Positions 35,825-43,895 of a stretch of DNA of 64,000 nucleotides are shown one piece after another. The position numbers and the translations under genes are program-made. A model generated the notes under the pieces. That model made no database searches. It worked only from the letters and a program-made list of their open reading frames with translations, and had not been told where the DNA came from. The first letter of the stretch is position 1, and each line of letters starts with the position of its first letter. Origin of the DNA: an uncultured Collinsella sp. (GTDB lineage: Bacteria; Actinomycetota; Coriobacteriia; Coriobacteriales; Coriobacteriaceae); the NCBI GenBank assembly GCA_958413765.1, contig CATYVH010000004.1:1-64000 (forward strand), given 5' to 3'.

Positions 35825-38401
35825 TTACTTGACCACCAGGTTGACCAGCTTGCCGGGCACGCAGATGGCCTTGACGACCGTCTTACCCTCGAGCCACTTG
35901 GCGACGGCGGCCTCGGCGGCAGCCTGCATCTCCTCGTTGGAGGCGTCGCGGGCGACGTCGATGCGGCCACGGACCTTGCCGAGCACCTGGACGACGATCT
36001 GCACCGTGTCCTCGATGGACTCGGCCAAGTCGAACTCGGGCCAGGCGGCGGTGTAGGCGTTGCCCTCGCAGCCGAGGGCCTCGTGCCACAGTTCATCGGC
36101 CCAGAACGGGCAGATGGGGGCAAGGACGCTCACGATATCCTTAGCCACGCCGTAGCACAGCGCCTTGTCGCGGGCGGCACCCTCGGTGGCGTTGAGGTAG
36201 GCGCTCGCCGCGTTGACGAGCTCCATGACGGCCGAGATGGCGGTGTTGAACTGGCCGCGATCGAAGTCCTCGGTGCACTTGGCGATGGTGCGGTGACGCT
36301 CGCGATAGAGCTTCATCGCGACCTCGTCGAGCGCGGACTTGTCGAAGGCCACGTTGGCGTCGCCGGACTGGACGAGCTGCCAAACGATACGCCAGGCGCG
36401 CTTGATGAAGCGGTTGGCGCCCTCAACGGCCTTGGGGTCCCAGTCGAAGTCCTTCTCGGGCGGGGCGATAAACAGGATCGCCAGACGCATGGTGTCGGCG
36501 CCGTAGGGCTCGATGACCGAGCTCGGGGGCACGACGTTGCCCTTGGACTTGGACATGGTGTCGCCGTTCTCGTCCTTGACCATGCCCTGGCACAGCAGGT
36601 TGGTGAAGGGCTCGTCCACACTCAGCAGGCCCAGGTCGCGCAGTGCCTTGGTAAAGAAGCGGCTGTAGAGCAGGTGCAGAATGGCGTGCTCGATGCCGCC
36701 GATGTAGTTATCGACAGGCATCCAACGATCGGCAGCCTCGCGGGAGAAGGGCAGCTCGGTGTTGTGCGGGTCCGTATAGCGCAGGTAATACCAGCTGGAG
36801 CAAGTGAAGGTGTCCATGGTATCGGTCTCGCGCTTGGCCGGGCGGCCGCAGACCGGGCAGGTGGTCTCGTAGAACTCCTTGCACTCGGCGAGGGTCTCGC
36901 CGGCGCCCAGGTCCAGGTTCTCGGGCAGCGTTACCGGCAGCTGATCCTCGGGCACGGGCACGATGCCGCAGTGCTCGCAGTGGATAGCCGGGATGGGGTT
37001 GCCCCAATAGCGCTGGCGGCTGATGAGCCAGTCGCGCAGACGGAACTCGACCTTGCGACGGCCGCAGCCCATGGCCTCAAGGTCGGCCACAATCGCAGCC
37101 TCGCCCTCGGAGTGCTTGCCGCCACGCATGCCGGTGTACTTGCCGGACTGAACGAGCGTGCCCTCGGCAGCATGGGCGCAATCCCAGTCGACGGTCTCGG
37201 CATGGAAGGTATCAATGGTCTCGCCGCTGGCCTCGACGGCAGCGCGGTCGTCATCGTCCAGGATGATCGGCACGATCGGCAAATCATACTTGCGTGCGAA
37301 CTCAAAGTCGCGCTGGTCGCCGCAGGGAACGGCCATGACGGCGCCGGTGCCGTAGTCGGCAACAACGTAGTCGGCAACCCACACGGGGACCTTCTCGCCG
37401 TTGACCGGGTTCACCACGTAGCGGCCGGTAAAGGCACCGTGCTTCTCGAGGGTGCCCTGGGCACGTTCGACGGCGGAGATATGCTTGGAGTCCTCGACGA
37501 TCTTGGTCACGGCCTCCTCGTACTCCGTACCCTCGACGAGCTCGTGCAGACGCGCGTACTCGGGAGCCAGGACAAAGAAGGAGACACCGAAGAGCGTGTC
37601 GGCACGCGTGGTGAAGACGATGATCTTGCCCTCGTCGCCCTCGATGGGCTCGCCATCCTTGTCGCACAGGGTAAAGTCGACCTCGGCGCCCTCGGAGCGA
37701 CCGATCCAGTTGGCCTGCATCTGCTTGACGCGCTCGGGCCAGCCGGGGAGCTTCTCCAGATCATCGAGCAGCTCCTGGGAGTACTCAGTGATCTTGAAGT
37801 ACCACTGCTCAAGGTCGCGCTTCTCGGGCTCGGTGCCGCAGCGCCAGCACTTGCCCTCGGTGACCTGCTCGTTGGCCAGAACGGTCTTGCAGGTGGGGCA
37901 CCAGTTGACCGGGTTCTTCTTACGGTAGACCAGGCCCTTTTCCCACAACTTCTCAAAGATCCACTGACCCCAACGGTAATAATCGGGGCTGCAGGTCTTG
38001 ACCATGCGATCCAGATCGTAGGAGAAGCCCATGCGCTTCATCGTGGCGAGCGCCTGGTCCATGTTCTTATACGTCCAGGCGGCAGCCTGCGTGTTGTGCT
38101 TGATGGCGGCGTTCTCGGCAGGCAGGCCAAAGGCGTCAAAGCCGATGGGGTGCAGAACATCGTAGCCGCGCATGCGGGCCTGACGGGCCATGGCATCGCC
38201 GATGGTATAGTTGCGCGCGTGGCCCATGTGCAGATCGCCCGACGGATACGGGAACATCTCGAGCACGTACTTCTTGGGCTTGCTGGCGTCGGTGTCGACG
38301 GCAAAAAGGTTGGAGTCCTCCCAGGCCTTCATCCACTTGGACTCAATGGCCTGCGCGTCGTAGGCAGGGATCTCATCCTTATGATCTGTGCAATCGCACA
38401 T
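35825..38401 (-). CDS. leuS: Leucyl-tRNA synthetase
   Basis: Charges tRNA-Leu. 858 residues: class I HIGH motif as HMGH in YPSGDLHMGHARNYTIGDA near residue 58, a zinc module WCPTCKTVLANEQV...CWRCG, a CP1 editing domain (about 240-430, with TRADTLFGVSFF), and the KMSKS motif as TMSKSKGNVVPPS. Full length. The 5' leader is unusually structured (separate entry). Confidence 0.97.
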   Translation of the reverse strand: MCDCTDHKDEIPAYDAQAIESKWMKAWEDSNLFAVDTDASKPKKYVLEMFPYPSGDLHMGHARNYTIGDAMARQARMRGYDVLHPIGFDAFGLPAENAAIKHNTQAAAWTYKNMDQALATMKRMGFSYDLDRMVKTCSPDYYRWGQWIFEKLWEKGLVYRKKNPVNWCPTCKTVLANEQVTEGKCWRCGTEPEKRDLEQWYFKITEYSQELLDDLEKLPGWPERVKQMQANWIGRSEGAEVDFTLCDKDGEPIEGDEGKIIVFTTRADTLFGVSFFVLAPEYARLHELVEGTEYEEAVTKIVEDSKHISAVERAQGTLEKHGAFTGRYVVNPVNGEKVPVWVADYVVADYGTGAVMAVPCGDQRDFEFARKYDLPIVPIILDDDDRAAVEASGETIDTFHAETVDWDCAHAAEGTLVQSGKYTGMRGGKHSEGEAAIVADLEAMGCGRRKVEFRLRDWLISRQRYWGNPIPAIHCEHCGIVPVPEDQLPVTLPENLDLGAGETLAECKEFYETTCPVCGRPAKRETDTMDTFTCSSWYYLRYTDPHNTELPFSREAADRWMPVDNYIGGIEHAILHLLYSRFFTKALRDLGLLSVDEPFTNLLCQGMVKDENGDTMSKSKGNVVPPSSVIEPYGADTMRLAILFIAPPEKDFDWDPKAVEGANRFIKRAWRIVWQLVQSGDANVAFDKSALDEVAMKLYRERHRTIAKCTEDFDRGQFNTAISAVMELVNAASAYLNATEGAARDKALCYGVAKDIVSVLAPICPFWADELWHEALGCEGNAYTAAWPEFDLAESIEDTVQIVVQVLGKVRGRIDVARDASNEEMQAAAEAAVAKWLEGKTVVKAICVPGKLVNLVVK

Positions 38402-38424
38402 ATCAGCTCCTTTAATCTTTAATG

Positions 38425-38543
38425 GGGTCGGTCGGCTTAGCTTTATTCGCTACTGCGGACAGTCCTGCGCAAGACGAAGAGCACATTAAGTGCTCTTCTT
38501 TGCGTGCGGAACTTGTAGCGAACAAAGCTAAGCCGCCCGACCC
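38425..38543 (-). promoter_or_regulatory. Long stem-loop in the leuS leader
   Basis: Arms of 29 bases (38425-38453 and 38515-38543) are complementary except for one mismatch and one G-U pair in the minus-strand RNA. Inside is a second hairpin of 9 bp, GAAGAGCAC with loop ATTAA, extended by CGCAA/TTGCG. The structure ends about 25 bases before the leuS ATG and just short of its AAAGGAG ribosome site. There is no T-box sequence (no AGGGTGG-type antiterminator). Confidence 0.7.
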
Positions 38544-38578
38544 TAAGGTTAACTTGACTGATGATAGCAAATACAACA

Positions 38579-38611
38579 AGCGAGATGTCTGCGACTTGCA
38601 GGCATCTCGCT
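38579..38611. terminator. Hairpin upstream of the leuS leader
   Basis: A 14-bp stem with one mismatch begins AGCGAGATG, with a 5-base loop. T-rich bases follow on both sides (TTTA on plus, TGTTGTATTT on minus). It may end read-through from guaB. Confidence 0.55.
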
Positions 38612-38650
38612 TTATCTAAATAACGTGGTTGATACTCAACCTTTATGTGC

Positions 38651-38674
38651 AACCCGTTCTAGAACGAACGGGTT
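38651..38674. terminator. Hairpin between guaB and leuS
   Basis: A 9-bp perfect stem AACCCGTTC/GAACGGGTT with a 6-base loop. Followed by TTTT only on the plus strand; no plus-strand gene ends here. Confidence 0.45.
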
Positions 38675-38770
38675 TTCCAAGTGCCGCAGATTGCCGTGAA
38701 AGAGGAGCGAGGCGTACTTTGGTACGCGAGCGACGGTTTGAACGGCAAGGTGCGGTGCCTGGGAAAGCCG
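38671..38770. repeat. About 100-bp imperfect palindrome next to guaB
   Basis: The sequence folds back on itself around GCGTAC-TTTG-GTACGC (38712-38727). The outer parts GGTTTTCC-AAGTGCCGCA and GGCTTTCCCAGGCACCGCA (read on the other strand) match. It ends one base before the guaB stop. The mismatched pairs are those expected of a dispersed palindromic element, and it may also act as the guaB terminator. Confidence 0.55.
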
Positions 38771-38771
38771 C

Positions 38772-40283
38772 TTATCGATAAGATACGGACTGCTGGGAGT
38801 CCTTAACCACAACGTCGTGGGCGCCGCCTTCGACGATGGAGGTGGAGCTGACCAGGGTCAGGCGTGCCTTTTCCTGGAGCTCGGGGATCGAGAGGGCGCC
38901 GCAGTTGCACATCGTGGACTTGACCTTGTAGAGCGTGCCGCCCACGCCGTCCTTGAGGGAACCGGCATAGGGAACGTAGGAGTCAACGCCCTCGACGAAG
39001 CTGAGCTTCGCCGCGCCGCCCAGGTCGTAGCGCTGCCAGTTGCGAGCACGCGCAGAACCCTCGCCCCAGTACTCCTTCATGTACTGGCCGTTGACGTTGA
39101 CGCGCTCGGTCGGGCTCTCATCGAAGCGGGCGAAGTAGCGACCCAGCATCATAAAGTCGGCACCCATAGCAAGGGCGAGCGTCATGTGGTAGTCGTATAC
39201 GATACCGCCGTCGGAGCACACGGGCACGTAAACACCGGTCTCCTCGTAGTACTCGTCACGGGCGCGGCAGACGTCGATCAGCGCGGTGGCCTGGCCACGA
39301 CCGATACCCTTGGTCTCGCGAGTGATGCAGATGGAACCGCCGCCGATACCGACCTTGATGAAGTCGGCACCGCAGTCGGCCAAGAAGCGGAAGCCCTCGG
39401 CGTCGACGACGTTACCGGCACCGACCTTGACGTCCTCGCCGTAGTTGGCGCGAATCCACTCGATGGTGCGCTTCTGCCACTCACTGAAGCCCTCGGAGGA
39501 GTCGATGCACAGGACATCGGCGCCAGCCTCGATGAGCAGCGGCACGCGCTCGGCATAGTCGCGGGTGTTGATACCGGCGCCGACCATATAGCGCTTGTCG
39601 TTATCGAGCAGCTCGTTGGGGTTGGTCTTGTGGCTGTCGTAGTCCTTGCGGAAGACGATGCCCATAAGGTGATCGTTGTCGTCGACGATAGGCAGAGCGT
39701 TGAGCTTGTTGTCCCAGATGACGTCGTTGGCAACCTTGAGGCTGATGTTCTTGTCGCCCACGATAAGCTGCTCACGCGGGGTCATGAACTCGGAGACCTT
39801 CTTCTGGTGGTCATCGCGGCTGGGGCGATAGTCACGGCTGGTGACGATGCCCAGGAGCTTGCCCTTGGGAGTGCCATCGTCGGTGACCGGCATGGTGGAG
39901 TGGCCGGTCTTCTCCTTGAGCTCGATGACCTGCTCCATGGTCATGTCGGGGGTCAGCGTGGAATCGGACTGAACGAAACCAGCCTTGTGATCCTTAACGG
40001 CCTTAACCATAGCAGCCTCGGACTCAGGGGTCTGAGAACCGTAAATGAAGGACAGGCCACCCTCGGTAGCGAGCGCGACACCCATGTCGACGCCCGAGAC
40101 GGACTGCATGATGGCGGAAACCATGGGGATGTTCAGGGTGATTGCCGGCTTCTCACCGCGCTTAAAGCGGGTTAGCGGCGTCTTAAGAGAGACGTTGTTG
40201 GGGATGCACTGCGAGGACGAGTAGCCAGGGACCAGCAGATACTCCGAAAACGTGTGGGACTCACCGGGAAAGAACGTAGCCAT
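38772..40283 (-). CDS. guaB: Inosine-5'-monophosphate dehydrogenase
   Basis: Oxidises IMP to XMP with NAD+, committing purines to GMP. 503 residues: two CBS domains (about 105-225), the catalytic loop GIGGGSICITRETKG with Cys319, DGGIVYDYHMTLALAMGADF and the flap motif EYWGEGSARARNW. The ends are longer than in E. coli GuaB. The start at 40283 follows AGGAG. Single gene. Confidence 0.94.
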   Translation of the reverse strand: MATFFPGESHTFSEYLLVPGYSSSQCIPNNVSLKTPLTRFKRGEKPAITLNIPMVSAIMQSVSGVDMGVALATEGGLSFIYGSQTPESEAAMVKAVKDHKAGFVQSDSTLTPDMTMEQVIELKEKTGHSTMPVTDDGTPKGKLLGIVTSRDYRPSRDDHQKKVSEFMTPREQLIVGDKNISLKVANDVIWDNKLNALPIVDDNDHLMGIVFRKDYDSHKTNPNELLDNDKRYMVGAGINTRDYAERVPLLIEAGADVLCIDSSEGFSEWQKRTIEWIRANYGEDVKVGAGNVVDAEGFRFLADCGADFIKVGIGGGSICITRETKGIGRGQATALIDVCRARDEYYEETGVYVPVCSDGGIVYDYHMTLALAMGADFMMLGRYFARFDESPTERVNVNGQYMKEYWGEGSARARNWQRYDLGGAAKLSFVEGVDSYVPYAGSLKDGVGGTLYKVKSTMCNCGALSIPELQEKARLTLVSSTSIVEGGAHDVVVKDSQQSVSYR

Positions 40284-40362
40284 GTTTCTCCTTTTTCCAT
40301 GCGACCGGTCGGCTGCAGGCCTCGTAGGACCCAGCCCAACCTTGGGCGCCCAATACTGGGGA

Positions 40363-40391
40363 AGTATCTTAACGCACTTTGACTGCTACAA
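40363..40391 (-). promoter_or_regulatory. Possible guaB promoter
   Basis: TTGTAG and GATACT are 17 bases apart on the minus strand, about 80 bases before the guaB start. A small GCCCAA-CC-TTGGGC hairpin (40334-40347) lies in the predicted leader. Confidence 0.4.
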
Positions 40392-40467
40392 TGCATGATT
40401 TAAGAAGAGCACACGAGGGTTTGACGCAGGCTTTGCGTTTACCCAGCAAACACTTTAGTGGGGAGAC

Positions 40468-40824
40468 GTGGAGCACATGGAGTACAAGACGACGGCAAAG
40501 CTGGTCATTCAAGCGTGCGACAAAGACCTGCCGGGCGTGTTCGGCCATGGCTGTGTCTTGCTGCTGCAGGGCATCGCCCGCGAGCACTCGCTCAACCGCG
40601 CCGCCAAGAGCATGGGCATGGCGTATTCCAAAGCCTGGCGCATTGTGAACGAGGCGGAAGGACAGCTGGGCTGCAAGCTCATCGAGCGCGACGGCGCCCG
40701 CGGATCATCGCTCACCCCCGCCGGCGAGCGAGCCATAGCGGTCTACGAGGAGCTGCAGGCCGACATCAACCAAGTAATTGCCGCAAAGGCCAACGACCTC
40801 ATCGCCAGCATCAATGCAGAGTAG
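40468..40824 (+). CDS. ModE-like winged-helix transcriptional regulator
   Basis: 118 residues with a LysR-type winged helix as in the N-terminal domain of ModE: HSLNRAAKSMGMAYSKAWRI (helix-turn-helix, residues 40-60), NEAEGQLGCKLIERDG, and SSLTPAGERAIAVYEELQAD. The molybdate-binding C-terminal domain of ModE is absent, so it is of the short single-domain type. Molybdate control is not shown by its neighbours. Start GTG 40468 or ATG 40477; GGGGAG precedes both. Divergent from guaB. Confidence 0.82.
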   Translation: MEHMEYKTTAKLVIQACDKDLPGVFGHGCVLLLQGIAREHSLNRAAKSMGMAYSKAWRIVNEAEGQLGCKLIERDGARGSSLTPAGERAIAVYEELQADINQVIAAKANDLIASINAE

Positions 40825-40883
40825 TCCTTTTAGGCCGTTTTTAGCCCACAGCGCCCTCGGGTCGAGGCTCGCGCCACAAAACG

Positions 40884-41020
40884 GGCCCATCTACTACGTT
40901 TAGTTGAATACCCACGACCATACCGGACATTATGAAAATAAAACCGCTGGTAAACAGCTTGGTAATTTTCAAAATAGGCGGGTGCGGTCGACCCCTATTG
41001 CTTAAACGTAGTAAATAGGC
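40884..41020. repeat. Element bounded by TACTACGTTTA inverted repeats
   Basis: TACTACGTTTA (40892-40902) and its exact complement (41003-41013) face each other across 100 bases; similarity extends outward (GGGCCCAT- and -AAATAGGCC). Inside, GAAAAT-CGCTG and CAGC-ATTTTC form a weaker nested pair. The interior is AT-rich with no ORF. It fills the gap between the ModE-like gene and a convergent CDS. Confidence 0.5.
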
Positions 41021-41047
41021 CGTTTTCGTGACACAGACCCCGATTAG

Positions 41048-42040
41048 CTACTTGCGAAGGGCGTTATCGAGAGTGGCAGCCACCTGCAGAGGGTCGTCGG
41101 TGCCGGCGAAGAGGCGGATGGCGCCCCCCTGCTTACCACGCGGGGCCGAAAGGCGCGTTGTTGAGCCGCCGGCGGGCGACGTGCGGAACTCCCCCGGCAA
41201 TGTGTCGAACAGCTCACCCGCACTTCGCTCGATAAGGTCAAACTCAACTGCCGGGCCAAAGCCGTGCTCGAGGATTCCCGTTGCAACCGCATGGTCGGGA
41301 TGCGAGCTCAGTCCGGGATAGCGCACGGCGTGCACCATCTCATTGGCAGCCAAGTACTCGGCCAGCGCACGTGCGCGGTCGAAATGTGCCTGCATGCGGG
41401 CATCGAGCGAGTCCAGCCCGCACTCCAGCACACCGGCCTCATCAGCAGGCAAATCAAGTTTGACCAAGCCACAGCCCTTAAGCAGAGCATGCGCGCACTC
41501 GGCAGCGGCATCCACGCGATGGCGCTTGAGCTGCGAGCGCGCGACCGATACGGCAACCAACTTGTGCGGAGCATCGCCCGCGCATACGCGATCAAGTGCC
41601 TCGAGCGACAGCACGGCACCCAAGCGCAACGGATCGCACCCAAAGACACCAGCCACGGTGTTATCCACCACGAGCAGCGCATGAGCCTCACGCGCGGCGC
41701 GTCCTAGCGCGCGCAGATCGGGCACGCGCAATCCAAACCCGCCAATAGAGTTGACGAACCACCACAGGTGCGGTCCCTCGGCATCAAACGAAGCATCAAA
41801 GCCCTCGGACGCGGCATTAAACGCCGCAACCGACGGCTCCCCCACCATAGCCACGCCGCATCCATCAAAGCTGCGCGCAAACGCATCGGCAAAGTCATCG
41901 GCAAACGCAACCAGGCGATCGCCGGAACGTACAATCCCCAACAGAGACAGCGCCGCCGGCACATGCGGCGCTGCAGCAAGACGCGCCTCACGCGCGCCGG
42001 CCCTTGCAGCCCAGGCCTCTTCTAGCTGCTGTACGTCCAC
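41048..42040 (-). CDS. Cys/Met metabolism (trans-sulfuration) fold protein lacking the PLP lysine
   Basis: 330 residues with the fold of cystathionine gamma-synthase-type PLP enzymes: LLVVDNTVAGVFGCDPLRLG holds the Asp that contacts the PLP ring nitrogen, and the C-terminal domain has HAVRYPGLSSHPDHAVA and GGSTTRLSAPRG. At the expected SATKYxxGH site the sequence reads LSLEALDRVCAGD, so the Schiff-base Lys is missing; the next segment AVSVARSQLKRH does not restore it. The N-terminal part is also short. Probably not a normal transaminase or lyase. GTG at 42040 follows AAGGGA; ATG at 42058 has no ribosome site. Confidence 0.7.
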   Translation of the reverse strand: MDVQQLEEAWAARAGAREARLAAAPHVPAALSLLGIVRSGDRLVAFADDFADAFARSFDGCGVAMVGEPSVAAFNAASEGFDASFDAEGPHLWWFVNSIGGFGLRVPDLRALGRAAREAHALLVVDNTVAGVFGCDPLRLGAVLSLEALDRVCAGDAPHKLVAVSVARSQLKRHRVDAAAECAHALLKGCGLVKLDLPADEAGVLECGLDSLDARMQAHFDRARALAEYLAANEMVHAVRYPGLSSHPDHAVATGILEHGFGPAVEFDLIERSAGELFDTLPGEFRTSPAGGSTTRLSAPRGKQGGAIRLFAGTDDPLQVAATLDNALRK

Positions 42041-42062
42041 GCGGCACCGTCCCTTCATAAGC

Positions 42063-42099
42063 AAAAAACCCACGATGCGGGTGTTCCCCGCATCGTGGG
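42063..42099 (-). terminator. Strong intrinsic terminator just before the PLP-fold gene
   Basis: A 13-bp perfect stem CCCACGATGCGGG with a short loop and TTTTTT on the minus strand. It ends the decayed epimerase gene upstream, yet lies only 23 bases before the next start codon. Confidence 0.9.
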
Positions 42100-42137
42100 C
42101 AACGGCTGCAGTATAGCGCCGATAGGCGACGAAACGC

Positions 42138-42874
42138 CTAGATGCTGAGCGTGTGATAGGTCACGCTCGCACCCGGAGCGTCAACGGTCACGCCATAGGC
42201 CTCGGGTGGCCAAAAGCGTCTGCAACGTCGAGCATCTCAAAGTTGGCATCCCAGCTGTCAAAGATACGATGCACCAACACCGCGAGTTCCTCGGCACACA
42301 GCAGGGGAAACGGCGCATCTGCCGCACCCTGAAGCGCGACCGACCCGCCCGAGCATGCCTCGAACAACGGCATCAAAAATGGGTCGGTTAATGCCGGCGA
42401 TGCGGTATACAGATACGGCACGCGCAGGACTTTGGCTTGGATGCCGTCGCGCGATGCATAGTAACGGCACAGGTCGTTGGCAGCGCGGGCGATAATGCCC
42501 TTGCCCGTCTGGGCCCCACTGGCGGCCGTGGCGTCGTCGTCACATCCGCCAGTGGTGCCCTCTGCACCCGCGGGCCCCGCAATAAACAGCAGCTGCACAT
42601 TGCGTCCCATACAGGCACGAAACACCGAGCGCAGCAGCCCAATGTCGCCAAAAGTCACGGTATGCGGGGTGAGGTAGGTAGAAAGGTAGACCACGCGCTC
42701 AAACTCGTAGGCCTGGTCCAGGTGCTGGAGGAGCTCTTTCCACGAAGCATGGGGCGACGACTCATCGCGGCGCGCGTCCTGCGCGGCTACGACCTACACA
42801 TGGTCGCCGGGGAACGCCTTGGAGCAAAAGTCATCGTTAACATATGCGGTGTTGCCAACAACCAGCACTTCCAC
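42138..42874 (-). pseudogene. NAD-dependent epimerase/dehydratase-like gene, broken twice
   Basis: From GTG 42874 (with GGGGAGG upstream) the frame reads VEVLVVGNTAYVNDDFCSKA and meets TAG at 42796-42794, then stays open in the same frame through FERVVYLSTYLTPHTVTFGD and CRYYASRDGIQAKVLRVPYL, both typical of extended short-chain dehydrogenases. Near 42196-42206 the frame shifts: the old frame stops at 42188, while another reads EAYGVTVDAPGASVTYHTLS to TAG at 42138. Two lesions indicate a recent pseudogene; a sequencing error could explain one but hardly both. Confidence 0.75.
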
Positions 42875-43029
42875 GGCGTTCCCCCTCCCCAAAAATCTAC
42901 TTTTGCCATAGTCAAACATGCGTATTGTACGCTGTAAAAGCGAGCCAAGGCGCCTTTAAGGCTGTTTTAAGAACTTTTTAGAGGATGTGAGAGTGGCAAC
43001 TCATTCGACTTAGATTCATCGAGGAAATG

Positions 43030-43416
43030 CTATTCACCCTGAAAAGGCACATCGCAATCTACTGACAGCTCTGCAGGAAGAATGGCAGGCGATGCACATT
43101 GCTCTCGCACAGAATCATCAGATGAAAGAAACGGCAACTCTTTGGAATGGCTGGCGATAACCTGCGGAACGATTTTGATACCCAAAGCAAGCTCGAACCT
43201 AGCGATCGTCTTCAGCGTCATATTGGGCTGAGAATTCAACAGCTTCGAAAGCGACTGAAGGCTCACGCCCATACGCTTTGCCAAATCGCTTTTGCTTAAA
43301 CCCAGACGCTTCATCTCGCGATGAACAATAAACTCGATATCTAGCGCGTGTTCATAAGCGCGTGTTTCGCTGGTTTCTGTATCGGCGTAAAAATCAGATA
43401 AATCTACTTTATTCAT
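43030..43416 (-). CDS. XRE-family HTH protein (antitoxin-like)
   Basis: 128 residues. The helix-turn-helix is LSKSDLAKRMGVSLQSLSKL (about residues 40-60), followed by NMTLKTIARFELALGIKIVP, the pattern of HigA/MqsA-like antitoxins. The N-terminus (YADTETSETRAYEHALDIEF) is acidic, and a 35-residue tail follows. ATG at 43416 has GGAGAACACA before it. It lies 40 bases behind a 57-residue gene, both after a palindromic operator, which suggests an autoregulated two-gene operon. Confidence 0.8.
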   Translation of the reverse strand: MNKVDLSDFYADTETSETRAYEHALDIEFIVHREMKRLGLSKSDLAKRMGVSLQSLSKLLNSQPNMTLKTIARFELALGIKIVPQVIASHSKELPFLSSDDSVREQCASPAILPAELSVDCDVPFQGE

Positions 43417-43456
43417 TGTGTTCTCCGTTTCGAAAGCCAAGTATAAAAGTCAAGGC

Positions 43457-43630
43457 TCAGATTCCAGAAGTTGACGTGCTATTCTGGCCGATCATTGTTC
43501 GAGCGGTTAATTTCCGCTTAGGGTCTGACAACATTTTCTGGAATTGAGAGTTGTCGGGAGAAGCCGTCAATTCCCAAAACGGTCGACCCTTGAGGTCTCT
43601 ATATTCGACAAGATCATATCCTTCTGCCAA
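43457..43630 (-). CDS. Small protein of unknown function (possible toxin partner or remnant)
   Basis: 57 residues from TTG at 43630, chosen because GGGAGG lies six bases upstream: LAEGYDLVEYRDLKGRPFWE and TASPDNSQFQKMLSDPKRKL. The frame is also open upstream to an ATG at 43684, but that crosses the operator. DLKGRPFWEL recalls the core strand of RelE/HigB toxins (L-x-G-x-x-x-E-x-R), but it is too short for a full toxin of that type. I cannot assign it; toxin, truncated toxin or regulator partner are all open. Confidence 0.5.
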   Translation of the reverse strand: MAEGYDLVEYRDLKGRPFWELTASPDNSQFQKMLSDPKRKLTARTMIGQNSTSTSGI

Positions 43631-43650
43631 AGGGCACCTCCCATTTCTAG

Positions 43651-43678
43651 ATGAACTTAACTTATAGGTTAAGTTCAT
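43651..43678 (-). promoter_or_regulatory. Perfect inverted-repeat operator
   Basis: ATGAACTTAAC (43651-43661) and its exact complement (43668-43678) are separated by six bases. On the minus strand the centre reads TATAAG, which could be the -10 element of the small-protein/XRE operon 20 bases downstream. This is the classic position for an autoregulatory antitoxin site. Confidence 0.7.
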
Positions 43679-43895
43679 CCATTTAAATACATATAACGAG
43701 GTCCAGACAAGATTCCTCTGCCCCAATCGATAAACAAACCAGTCGAGCTTATGCAAAATCCGGAAGTGTGCGGCATATTCTAGACACGTCAACCACACTG
43801 GATAGTGGCAACGCTTCTACCTGCGGGTTCTTTTCATGAAAAGGACGATGTGCTCGAGGGTTCCAAAATTTGCCGCATGCTTCCGTCGGGCGTTT

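Noticed and set aside
35801..38422. 873-codon plus-strand frame opposite leuS
   Set aside because: Antisense shadow; leuS has every expected motif over the same bases.
38402..38620. T-box riboswitch before leuS
   Set aside because: There is no AGGGTGGNACCGCG-type element and no specifier-loop and antiterminator order; the long single stem-loop is a different structure.
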